A stretch of 64,000 nucleotides of DNA, taken from positions 1 through 64,000 of the forward strand of contig JAEEZS010000057.1 of assembly GCA_016291905.1 (NCBI GenBank). The letters run 5' to 3'. The notes below the pieces were generated by a model. It was not told where the DNA came from, did no database searches, and saw nothing but the letters and a program-made list of their open reading frames with translations. The position numbers and the translations under genes were made by a program. The number at the start of each line of letters is the position of its first letter. Positions within the stretch are counted from its first letter, which is position 1. Of the stretch, positions 7,379 to 16,500 are shown in pieces. The stretch is from Bacteroidaceae bacterium. Its GTDB lineage: Bacteria > Bacteroidota > Bacteroidia > Bacteroidales > Bacteroidaceae.

Positions 7379-9412
7379 ATGATTGACGACGCCACCAAAA
7401 ACCGCATTCTTGATACGGCTCAGATTCTTGAGGTCGTGTCGGACTTCGTCACCCTGCGTCGCAGGGGGGCGAACTACATCGGTTTGTGCCCTTTCCACAA
7501 CGAACGCACGCCCTCGTTCAACGTGAATCCGGCACGCGGCATCTTCAAGTGCTTCGGCTGCGGCAAGAGTGGCGATGCTGCCCGCTTCCTGATGGAGCAC
7601 GAGCAGATGACCTTCCCCGAAGCCCTGCGCTGGCTGGCGAAGAAATACGGCATCCCCATCGAGGAGCGCGAGTTGACCGATGAAGAGCGGCAGGAGCAGA
7701 GCCAGCGGGAAAGCGTCGGCATCATCAACGAATATGCCCGCAAATGGTTTGAGGACCAGCTTTGGAATACCGACGATGGACGGGCCGTTGGCTTGGCATA
7801 CTTCCGCAGCCGTGGATTCCGCGACGACATTATCCACAAGTTCCAGCTCGGCTATTGCCCCGAAGGGCAGGACACGATGGTGCAGGATGCCGTCCGTCAA
7901 GGATACAAGAAGGAACTGCTGGTGGAGGCAGGTGTGGCGTATGCCCTCGAGGGAGGGCGTCTGCGTGATCGCTTTCACGGACGTGTGATGTTCCCCATTC
8001 ACAGCCTGTCGGGCAAGGTGATTGCGTTCAGCGGGCGCATCATGAAGTCGGACGCCAAAGTGGCCAAGTACGTCAATTCGCCCGAGTCGCCTGTCTATAC
8101 AAAGAGCAACGAGCTCTACGGCATCTGGCTGGCGAAGAGCGCCATCGTCAAGCAGGATAAGTGCTTCCTCGTGGAGGGCAATACCGATGTGGTGTCCATG
8201 CACCAGGCGGGCATTGAGAATGTCGTTGCCTCGTGCGGCACTTCGCTCACGACGGGACAAATCCGCAAGATTCACCGCTTTACGTCGAACATCACGGTAC
8301 TCTATGACGGCGATAGCGCCGGCATCCATGCCTCGCTTCGCGGCATTGATATGCTGCTGGAGGAGGGGATGAATGTGAAGGTGGTGCTGCTGCCCGAGGG
8401 TGAAGACCCCGACAGCTTTGCCCGTGCTCACAACGCTGACGAGCTCCGTCAGTACATCGAGACACAGGAGGTTGATTTCATCCGTTTCAAGACGAATCTG
8501 CTGCTGGCCGACGTGGGCGACGACCCCTTCAAAAGGGCTGGGCTGATAAAGGATATCGTGACGAGCATTTCCAAGATTCCCGAACAGATTGTCCGCTCGA
8601 CATATATTACCGCATGCAGCCAGATGCTGCGGACAGACGAGCGCATCATCATCTCCGAGGTGGACAAGCTGCGCAAGGAAGCGCGGGAGAAAGCACGGAA
8701 AGACGCAGCCAATGCCGAACTGCGTACAACCGCAACAGCAGAACCTTCAACTGAAAACCAAGAAGAAGTCGTTCAGGACGTCTCTACTAACGAATTAGAA
8801 TCTGAAAACTCATCAAATCCCAATAGCCCCAATCACTCATACATCCAGAATACCCCATCAGCCCCATCCACCAACGATCCCATGCAGCAAAAAGAACTTC
8901 TGCTGATGCAGCAGTTGGTGCGGCATGGGGAGGAGATTATCTGCTACGACGAGGATGAAAAGGGGAACGAGATGCCCATCAGCGTGGCGGAGTTCATTCT
9001 TGGCGATATGGAGGCCGACGGACTGGCGTTTTCCGACTCCTTGCTGCGGCAGATGGCAGATGAGCTTTTGCAACACCATCGTGAGCCGGGCTTTGTGGCC
9101 TCGCGCTTTTTCCTCCGTCATAACGATAGCCGCATCAGCACATTGGCTACCGAATTGATTGGTGAGCGCTACGAGCTGAGTCGCCTATTCTCGGCCAACA
9201 CTTCCCTGCAGGAGGTCGTGCCCCACCTTATCAACGACTATAAGATGGCCATCGTGGAGCAGAGGCTGAAGGAGACTCTCTCGCGCCTGAAAGACCCCGC
9301 CGTTGCGGGCAGCCCCACATTGAGCCGCGAGGTGATGGAGGAGTACCGCACCCTTATTGAGGCAAGAAAAGCTCTCGCCAAGCAACTTGGCGAGAGGGTT
9401 ACAGGGGGTTAA
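7379..9412 (+). CDS. dnaG: DNA primase
   Basis: Replicative primase of 677 residues that makes RNA primers for DnaB-driven replication. The N-terminal zinc-binding domain shows CPFHNERTPSF and FKCFGCGKSGD (Cys and His ligands near residues 38-65). The TOPRIM core includes VEGNTDVVSMHQAG near 265, with LYDGDSAGI providing acidic residues near 310. A low-complexity linker (about 445-500, rich in Ser, Asn, Pro, Thr) leads to the C-terminal helicase-interacting part. An upstream TTG in frame would add MYLCRR, but it overlaps the -7 box, so the ATG at 7379 is chosen. The last codons form a perfect hairpin at 9372-9396. Convergent with the GH43 gene. Confidence 0.96.
   Translation: MIDDATKNRILDTAQILEVVSDFVTLRRRGANYIGLCPFHNERTPSFNVNPARGIFKCFGCGKSGDAARFLMEHEQMTFPEALRWLAKKYGIPIEERELTDEERQEQSQRESVGIINEYARKWFEDQLWNTDDGRAVGLAYFRSRGFRDDIIHKFQLGYCPEGQDTMVQDAVRQGYKKELLVEAGVAYALEGGRLRDRFHGRVMFPIHSLSGKVIAFSGRIMKSDAKVAKYVNSPESPVYTKSNELYGIWLAKSAIVKQDKCFLVEGNTDVVSMHQAGIENVVASCGTSLTTGQIRKIHRFTSNITVLYDGDSAGIHASLRGIDMLLEEGMNVKVVLLPEGEDPDSFARAHNADELRQYIETQEVDFIRFKTNLLLADVGDDPFKRAGLIKDIVTSISKIPEQIVRSTYITACSQMLRTDERIIISEVDKLRKEAREKARKDAANAELRTTATAEPSTENQEEVVQDVSTNELESENSSNPNSPNHSYIQNTPSAPSTNDPMQQKELLLMQQLVRHGEEIICYDEDEKGNEMPISVAEFILGDMEADGLAFSDSLLRQMADELLQHHREPGFVASRFFLRHNDSRISTLATELIGERYELSRLFSANTSLQEVVPHLINDYKMAIVEQRLKETLSRLKDPAVAGSPTLSREVMEEYRTLIEARKALAKQLGERVTGG
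9372..9396. terminator. Hairpin inside the last codons of dnaG
   Basis: CTCTCGCCAAG, CAA, CTTGGCGAGAG: a perfect 11-bp stem with a 3-nt loop, ending 16 nt before the dnaG stop and close to the stop of the convergent GH43 gene. There is no T-run, so function is inferred from position. Confidence 0.45.
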
Positions 9413-9424
9413 GCAGACGCAGAA

Positions 9425-11095
9425 TCAATACTTCCACTGGTGGAAGTAGTCGAAGTCGGCATATCCGCCGAGGGCTGCTGTGGAGTAGCAATAGAGGGCA
9501 GAACGATATCCCGTGAAGAGATCAAGCGTGTAGCGCATGGCCAAGCTGGTCATGGGCATCGTCCAGTCGGTGCCGTTGAACGAGTAAGCCAGCCAAGCGT
9601 GGTCGGCATCCTGTGGGTTGTCGCCGTTGGGCGTATTATCCACCTGCGGGGTGAAGACGTAGCGAATACGGAGCCACACCTCATTGCCGGGCATCGGTAC
9701 GCGGGTGAGCGTATCGAGCCGCTCGGGCATATTGCGGAAGCCCGGATGGCGCAGGATGGCCGTCACAAAGCGTTGGCCGCTGTTGTCAACCTCCACGCCG
9801 ATGGTGCCGTAGTTGCTCTGGAAGGCGCAAAGGCCGGCACGGTCGCCGGGCTGCAGGCCCGTGACGTCAAGATGTACCTCTGAGATGCAGCGGGGCCCGG
9901 CAGTACGCTGGGTGAGTGTGCCCTGTGCCTCCATCAGGTTGTCGGTGACGGTGGTAGAACGCAGGCGCAGCCAGCCCTCGCGCTCGGTGAGCGACCACAT
10001 TCCTTCGATAGGCAGGTGGTTCCATTGCCATACGGGCGAGAGGAATGCCTTGCCGTCGGTCAGCAACGGTTGGGGCGTAGCGTATTTGTTAGCAGGCGTG
10101 AGGTCGAATTCGTCGGAGTCCCACACCATGTCGCCCGCTTTGTCCTCGGGCAGGGCAGCGGTGAAGCTGTCGTACGGTTTGCCGCCATCGCCCATGATGG
10201 GCCAGCCGTCCAGCCATTTCACGGGCTGCAGGGTGGGGATGCGCCCGACGGCTCCGTGGTCTTGGAACATGATGGCATACCAGTCGCCCTTGGGCGTATC
10301 GACGATGGCTCCCTGGGCTACGCCGTCACCACGTCCGCCAATGGTGCCCTGCAGGACGCATTTGCTCTCGTAGGGGCCCAGTAGTTCCTTGCTGCGCCAG
10401 CAGGTCTCGGTACGTGGACCACCGCGAGGCCAGTCGATTTCAAGTACATAGTAGTAGTCGCCGATGTGGTAGAAGTGAGCCCCTTCAGCCCGCAGGCCCA
10501 TTCCCTCGCGGGGAGAGTTGATGAGGGGTTGGTCGATGCCTCCAGCCTTGATGGCGCTGAGGTCGGGCTCCAGCTCGGTGATGCGCAGGTCGCCGTTGCC
10601 CCAGACCACGTAGGCTTTGTCGTCGTCGAAGAGCAGACCGGCATCGTGGAAGGGACGGTCATAGACAGCGTGCCGTTTCCAGGGGCCTTTCTTGATGTCC
10701 TGCGTCGTATAGACGAAGGTCTTGCGCTGGTCGTTGGCGATGAAGAGGGCGTAGAACGTGCCTTCGTGCTCGCGCAGGGTAGTGGCCCACTGGCCTTTGC
10801 CGTAGGCGTTGCGGCCGTTGCGGAGGTTATAGGTGTCGTCGTCGGCCAGGTAGTCGTAGATGTAGTTGGCGATGCGCCAGTGGACAAGGTCGCGCGAGTG
10901 CATGATAGGCGCGCCCGGGCAGAAATACATGGTTGTGCTCACCATGTAGTAGTCCTTGCCCACACGGATAACGTCGTTGTCGGGGATGTCGGTGTAGGTC
11001 AGGGGGTTCTGAACTTCCTGTGTGGCAGGGGTCTTCGTGCACGAGGTGCAGACAATCAGTAGTGCTGCAAGGGAGGGGATGAGGATGGATTTCAT
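9425..11095 (-). CDS. Glycoside hydrolase family 43 lipoprotein
   Basis: A 556-residue protein with a lipoprotein signal (lipobox near Cys19, IVCTSC). The GH43 five-bladed propeller spans about 30-330: YTDIPDNDVIRVG carries the putative catalytic base Asp, and later blades contain AYVVWGNGDL and EGAHFYHIGDYYYV. The C-terminal 200 residues look like the beta-sandwich often appended to GH43 xylosidases and arabinofuranosidases. It probably trims xylan- or arabinan-type chains at the cell surface; the exact substrate is not readable. The CE6-type esterase gene lies just upstream on the same strand with a 34-nt gap, so the two are probably cotranscribed. Confidence 0.88.
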   Translation of the reverse strand: MKSILIPSLAALLIVCTSCTKTPATQEVQNPLTYTDIPDNDVIRVGKDYYMVSTTMYFCPGAPIMHSRDLVHWRIANYIYDYLADDDTYNLRNGRNAYGKGQWATTLREHEGTFYALFIANDQRKTFVYTTQDIKKGPWKRHAVYDRPFHDAGLLFDDDKAYVVWGNGDLRITELEPDLSAIKAGGIDQPLINSPREGMGLRAEGAHFYHIGDYYYVLEIDWPRGGPRTETCWRSKELLGPYESKCVLQGTIGGRGDGVAQGAIVDTPKGDWYAIMFQDHGAVGRIPTLQPVKWLDGWPIMGDGGKPYDSFTAALPEDKAGDMVWDSDEFDLTPANKYATPQPLLTDGKAFLSPVWQWNHLPIEGMWSLTEREGWLRLRSTTVTDNLMEAQGTLTQRTAGPRCISEVHLDVTGLQPGDRAGLCAFQSNYGTIGVEVDNSGQRFVTAILRHPGFRNMPERLDTLTRVPMPGNEVWLRIRYVFTPQVDNTPNGDNPQDADHAWLAYSFNGTDWTMPMTSLAMRYTLDLFTGYRSALYCYSTAALGGYADFDYFHQWKY

Positions 11096-11129
11096 GCTAA
11101 TCGGGCATTTACGATGAGGAATGAAGGAG

Positions 11130-12005
11130 TTATTTCTTCAGCAGCGGTAGCATGGCCTCGCCGTAGCGGCGGCCCAGCTCGCGGTAGCCGGCAGCGCTGA
11201 AGTGCAGGTGGTCTCCGCGGCACTCGCAGCCCGCCGATGAGATGACGTGGGCCGTAGGGATGACCTCAGGCAGACGGTTAATGATGGGATTCATAGCTGC
11301 GCAGACGCCGCCTTGGTCGGCATTCACTACCTCGCCTGCCAACAGGGGAACGTCCTCGGCGCGGAGGTCAAGGTCGGCCAGCATGCGTTCATAGACCAGC
11401 TTCACCCAGCCTAGCCAACGCTCGTCGCCTGTGTTCGTCTCACCTTGATGGAGCAGGATGCCACGGATAACGCCATCTTTCTGTGCCAAGCGTGCCATCT
11501 CTATCAGCCGCGCGTAGGGGTCGCCGCCGAAGTCATCGATTTTCCCCTTCATCCAGCCGGGGGCGGTGGCGTAGTAGGTGGCGATGCTGTCCTGGTTGAA
11601 GCCCTTGATGTCGATGCCGCCCACCGCCACGTTGACGATGCCCACGCGCACCTTTTTCGGCAGGTTCTCCAACAGATAGCGGCCGAAATAGTCGGCAGGG
11701 CTGAGGCCATACCATTGGCCTACGAGCGGCGGTACTGCGGTGCACCATTCGCCCTTCGTGCGGTTCATGCGCGGCATATCTACTGCCGGCAGCAGCCGCA
11801 GGCGCTCAGGCACATCGGTGGTATCGACCGCCTCCACAGGCGCATTGCCCTCCATGTTCGACTGACCGAAACAGAGGAAGACGTAGAAATTCGGGTCGGG
11901 TTGTCCCGCCTTGGGACCCGACTGACACGAGCCCGCCATTAGGACGATGCATAATGCCGTCAGCATCAGTGGCATAAGACTCATTCGCTTGTTGTTTGTT
12001 TTCAT
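11130..12005 (-). CDS. CE6-like acetylxylan esterase (SGNH family), lipoprotein
   Basis: A 291-residue protein with a lipoprotein signal (lipobox MAGSC, Cys27). The block-I serine is in FGQSNMEG (Ser49). HQGETN near 187 is the conserved family block, and DHLHFS near 264-268 supplies the Asp-x-x-His pair. This pattern is typical of carbohydrate esterase family 6 and sialate O-acetylesterase-like proteins, which remove acetyl groups from xylan or related glycans. Pairing with GH43 favours acetylxylan; this is inference. It has its own -7 box at 12033-12040 and appears to lead a two-gene operon. Confidence 0.82.
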   Translation of the reverse strand: MKTNNKRMSLMPLMLTALCIVLMAGSCQSGPKAGQPDPNFYVFLCFGQSNMEGNAPVEAVDTTDVPERLRLLPAVDMPRMNRTKGEWCTAVPPLVGQWYGLSPADYFGRYLLENLPKKVRVGIVNVAVGGIDIKGFNQDSIATYYATAPGWMKGKIDDFGGDPYARLIEMARLAQKDGVIRGILLHQGETNTGDERWLGWVKLVYERMLADLDLRAEDVPLLAGEVVNADQGGVCAAMNPIINRLPEVIPTAHVISSAGCECRGDHLHFSAAGYRELGRRYGEAMLPLLKK

Positions 12006-12032
12006 AAGGATTTGGGTTTAATTTTGACGATA

Positions 12033-12040
12033 CAAAGTTA
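12033..12040 (-). promoter_or_regulatory. CE6/GH43 operon -7 box
   Basis: TAACTTTG on the minus strand, 27 nt upstream of the esterase ATG. Confidence 0.55.
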
Positions 12041-12154
12041 TAGGAATCCCAATAGAGTTCCAAATTTTCAGTTATTTTTTTCGAAAAAAAGATATTCCTA
12101 TAGTTTTTACGTGCAAGACAAATTCGCATTGCGGTTTGCTTTTTCGTTATGATT

Positions 12155-12186
12155 TTTGGTAATTAGAAAAGAAGTTTGTACCTTTG
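12155..12186 (+). promoter_or_regulatory. SGNH hydrolase promoter overlapping the start
   Basis: TTTG at 12155-12158, 20 nt, TACCTTTG at 12179-12186. The ATG is at 12191, only 4 nt after the box, so the transcript is probably leaderless. Confidence 0.75.
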
Positions 12187-12190
12187 CAAC

Positions 12191-13459
12191 ATGGAAAACA
12201 CTACTTCAAATCCCCTTCATTGGCTGCTTTCGGCTGCATTGTGTGTAGCGATGGTCGTGGCAGGTTGTACTTCGCCCTCTTCGAAAAACCAGACGTGGGT
12301 TACCACTTGGGCGACGGCCATGCAACTGGTTGAGCCCTATAATCTTCCCCCTGCCCCTGGGCTGGAGGGCAATACACTTCGTCAGATTGTCCAGGTTTCC
12401 ATCGGCGGCGAAGCCGTGCAGCTGCGGCTATCGAACGAATACGGCACGGCCGACATGGAGATTGCCGGCGTGGAGATGGCCGAGGCCCTCAGTGCTGGTG
12501 ACAGCCCCCGGCAGGACGAGCAGAGCGTCCGTCGCATCACCTTCGGTGGCAAGGATAACATCCTCATCAAGGCGGGCGAGCGGGTCACCTCCGACCCTAT
12601 CCGCTTCCCCGTGATGCCGCGCCAGAACGTAGCCATTACCATCCGTTTCGGACGCTTGTCGCCTGCGGACGTCACCGGTCATCCCGGCTCACGCACGACT
12701 TCTTATATCTTACCCCCGATGGAGACTGACTGGGCAAAGGCCGTACCGACCAACCACTGGTACGTCATCAATGCCATCGATGTAAAACGTAGCACCCCCT
12801 CCTATGCTATTGCCGTGCTGGGGAACAGCATCACCGACGGACGCGGCAGCACCACCAACCAGCAGGACCGTTGGACCGATAATTTCTCGCGCCGTCTGCT
12901 GGCCGACCCGCAGACAGACGGTGTGGCCGTCCTCAACTTCGGTCTGGGCGGTAATTGTGTCGTCCGTGAAGGTGGCCTCGGACCCACGGCGCAGACCCGC
13001 TTCCGACGCGACCTGTTCGGTCAGCAAGGTGTCCGCTACCTCATCCTCTTCGAAGGCGTCAACGACCTGGGTACGTGCGACGACGGTCTCCGCACGGCCG
13101 ACGATGTCATCCACGTATTTGAGCAGATTATCAGCGAGGCACACGCGCAGGACATCCGTGTCTATGGAGCTACCGTCACCCCCTTCAAGGGGCACTACTA
13201 TTACACCGACGACCGCGAGCAAGGTCGCCAGCGACTCAACGACTGGGTGCGCACATCGCCCCTGCTGGATGGGTTCATCGACTTCGACAAGGCCGTGCGA
13301 AGCTCCTTCGACACCATTCGCCTCAATGAACGCTTCCTCTATGAGGAAGACTGGCTCCACCCCAATGCCGAGGGTTATCATGTGATGGCCGATGCTATTG
13401 ACCTGCAGCTATTATTTCCCGCGTCAAATCAGACGTACCGTAAAAAAATAGGGAAATAA
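12191..13459 (+). CDS. SGNH/GDSL hydrolase lipoprotein
   Basis: A 422-residue protein with an N-terminal lipoprotein signal (lipobox VAGC near residue 26). An N-terminal beta-rich region (about 35-195) precedes the SGNH hydrolase domain: block I AVLGNSITDG (Ser213), block II around FGLGGN, block III EGVNDLG, and the Asp/His pair in DWLHPNAEG near 390. Such two-domain SGNH proteins are often carbohydrate esterases. An upstream in-frame TTG (12176) would start inside the -7 box, so ATG 12191 is chosen. It is followed after 24 nt by the start of the repeat-protein promoter region. Substrate unknown. Confidence 0.85.
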   Translation: MENTTSNPLHWLLSAALCVAMVVAGCTSPSSKNQTWVTTWATAMQLVEPYNLPPAPGLEGNTLRQIVQVSIGGEAVQLRLSNEYGTADMEIAGVEMAEALSAGDSPRQDEQSVRRITFGGKDNILIKAGERVTSDPIRFPVMPRQNVAITIRFGRLSPADVTGHPGSRTTSYILPPMETDWAKAVPTNHWYVINAIDVKRSTPSYAIAVLGNSITDGRGSTTNQQDRWTDNFSRRLLADPQTDGVAVLNFGLGGNCVVREGGLGPTAQTRFRRDLFGQQGVRYLILFEGVNDLGTCDDGLRTADDVIHVFEQIISEAHAQDIRVYGATVTPFKGHYYYTDDREQGRQRLNDWVRTSPLLDGFIDFDKAVRSSFDTIRLNERFLYEEDWLHPNAEGYHVMADAIDLQLLFPASNQTYRKKIGK

Positions 13460-13491
13460 TTTGGAACTTTCTATGTGAGACGTTATCTTTG
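13460..13491 (+). promoter_or_regulatory. Promoter of the giant repeat protein
   Basis: TTTG at 13460-13463, exactly 20 nt, TATCTTTG at 13484-13491. It begins immediately after the preceding stop codon and leaves a leader of about 75 nt before ATG 13570. Confidence 0.8.
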
Positions 13492-13569
13492 CATGGTGAA
13501 AGACACTAAAAAAACATGAAAAACGTGAATAGATATTTTACAAATTGTTTAACTTCAAAAACTTACATC

Positions 13570-16500
13570 ATGAGAAAATCAAGATTAAGTGCATTCCTGC
13601 TGGGAGCGCTGTTGCTGTTCCCCTGTTTGAATGCAAGTGCTCAGTACGTCGATCCTGAAACAGGTGTCACGTACACAGCCATCGACGGCACGAAATCTGG
13701 AGGCGAAGGCTTCGAGTGTGCAAGCGATGGAGAGACAAGTACTAAGTACGGTACGCGCGACATGCCGAACTTCGTGACAATTGAGGCTTCCTCGCCGGTG
13801 TCGCTAACAGGCTACACCATTATCACGGCTAACGACAACGCGTCGTACACTGGTCGTAACCCCATGGATTGGACGCTGGAAGGCTCCAACGACAAGGAGA
13901 ACTGGACGCTCCTCGACGAGGTTACAGGTGACAAGGTTCTGGAGGACGTGAACTTCACCCCGTTCGACTTTGCGCTGGCTGCTCCTACGGCCACGTTCAA
14001 GTACTTCCGTTTCACGGTAAGTGCCACGAAGGAGGAAGGTGCCTACATGCAGTACAGCGAACTCCACCTCTGGGGCGCGCCCTTCGTTGCTATCAGCAAT
14101 GCTGCCGAACTGCAAGCGTTTGCTGCCAGGGTTAACGAAGGCGATGAAATCCTCGGCGGTCAGCTGACAGCCGACATCGACCTTGATGGCGTGGAATGGA
14201 TTCCCATCGGCAACGGCGACCACAAGTACGCTGGTACGTTTGATGGCCAGTTCCACCGCATCAAGAACATGACCACCCGCGACGTCAAGGAGCAGGGCTT
14301 GTTCGGTGTGGCTGCCAATGCTACCATCTCGAACGTCATCATTGACAAGTCGTGCGTGCTGAAGACCACCTCGTCGTGCTCGGCTGCTCTTATCGGCTGT
14401 GTCAACGGCTCGGGCACCCTTACCATCACGGGTTGCGGCAACGAGGCTGACGTCGAAGGCGGTGCTGCCAACAACAGTGCTTTCGTGGGCTGCAATTTCT
14501 CAAGCGGCAACCTGAAGGTCATCATCAAGAACTGCTGGAACAGTGGTAACGTCAGCGGCGGCTGGGAGAATGGTATCTTCTCCGGCTGGTTCGCCAGCAA
14601 CGGTCAGGTGATCGGCAGCTACAACACCGGTAAGCTGACCAACGGCGACGGCAACCAGAGCCTCGGACGTGGCATCGGCGACGGCGACTTCAAGCACTCC
14701 TTCGACCTCAACGAGGAGAACTTCAAGAAGGATGCTTACACCCTCGAAGGCTTCACCAACGAGTGGTTTGCTAACGGTGCCCTCACCTATGCCCTTAACG
14801 GCGACCAGAAGGAAATCGGTTGGTACCAGACGCTGGGCGAGGATGCAAAACCCACCCTTGACCCCACCCACAAGCAGGTCTATGTGGTCGGTGAGTTCGA
14901 GTGCGACGGTGTCACCGCAAAGGGCGACGTCAGTTATAGTAACGAGGAAGGTGGCAAAAAGGTCAATCCTCACGTGTACGTCAACGGCATCTGCCAGAAC
15001 TGTGGTGCTGCCGACGAGACTTACTGCGACCTTGTTGATGGCTACTACTTGGTTGGCAATTCCAGACAGCTCCAGTGGGTTGCTGCGGTGGTGAACAGCG
15101 GACACAACGATGTGAACGTGAAACTTATTGCCGACATTGACATGCAGGATGTGGCTTGGACGCCCATCGGCACCTCTACCTATTTCTATGAAGGCACGTT
15201 CGATGGCCAACTCCACCGCATCAAGAACCTCGTCATCAACAACACCGACATCAGCGAGACTGGTATCTTCAAGGTTCTCGGCCCCGCCGTGGTGCGTAAC
15301 CTCATCATCGATAGCAGCTGCTTCTTCAAGAGCGATAGGAAGAGCGGCGCTCTCGCAGGCTACTGCAACGGCGAGGGTACCCTCATCATCGAGAACTGCG
15401 GTAACGAAGCCAACGTCGAGGGTGTCACTGCCTCCAACGGTAACAACTCGGCCTTCGTCGGCTGTAACTACTCCAGCGGCCGTCTGGCAGTCATTATCCG
15501 CAACTGCTACAACACCGGTAACGTATCCGGCGGTAACGAGAATGGTATCTTCTCTGGCTGGTTCGCCAGCGCAGGTAAGGTGGTCAGCTGCTGGAACACC
15601 GGTTCCATCGACGGTGCCGACGGCAACCAGAGCCTCGGACGCGGCATTGGCGACGGCGACTACACCAACACCTTCGACCTCAACGAGGAGAACATGAAGA
15701 AGGATGTCCACACGCTGGCCAACTTCACTTCCGAGTGGTTCAAGAGCGGTGCACTCACCTATTACCTCAACCGCGATCTGGGTACCGACGGTTGGTACCA
15801 GAACCTCGGCGAGGATGATTATCCCACCTTCGACCCCACTCATAAGAAGGTCTATGCCATTGGCGAACTCACCTGTAACGGTACTCCGAAGGACGGCATC
15901 AAGTACAGCAACACCGAAGGTGAACTGAAGCGTGATAACCACCAGTTCGAGAACGGTATCTGTATCGTCTGCGGTGCCAGCAACGACGACTTCTGCCCGC
16001 TGGTCGATGACTACTACGTCATCAGCACGGCTGAACAGCTCGTCTGGTTTGCCGGCAAGGTCAACAGCGGCGAAGGCACCATCAATGCCAAGCTGACGAA
16101 TGACATTGACATGAGCGGTGTTGAATGGACGCCTATCGGCAATGCCTCTACTAAGTTCCAGGGTAAGTTTGACGGTCAGGAGCATCGCATTGAGAACCTC
16201 GTCGTCGACCTTCCTGACGAAGACTATGTCGGCTTCTTCGGCGTCATCGGCGATGGTGCCGACATCCGCAACCTTGTCATCGACAGTTCGTGCTCCTTCA
16301 CGGGTGCAGCCTACGTGGCTGGTGTCGCCGGCGGCTCCAACGGCAGCGGTAATGCCTACTTCACTAACGTGGGCAACGAGGCCAACATCACCGGTTCGGA
16401 TCGGAATGCCGCCGGTATCATTGGCGTCAGCATGAGTTCGGCCTGCCACTTCTTCATCGACAAGTGCTACAACACGGGCGAGATTGTTGGCGGACTTGAG

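Noticed and set aside
8750..8885. Ser/Asn/Pro-rich segment in dnaG as a repeat insertion
   Set aside because: The primase linker is naturally variable, and no clean 7-nt period or match to the other words is seen.
14500..16449. 649-codon minus-strand ORF opposite the repeat protein
   Set aside because: Shadow of a biased repetitive gene; its product is a Val/Ala/Asp-rich repeat without a known fold.
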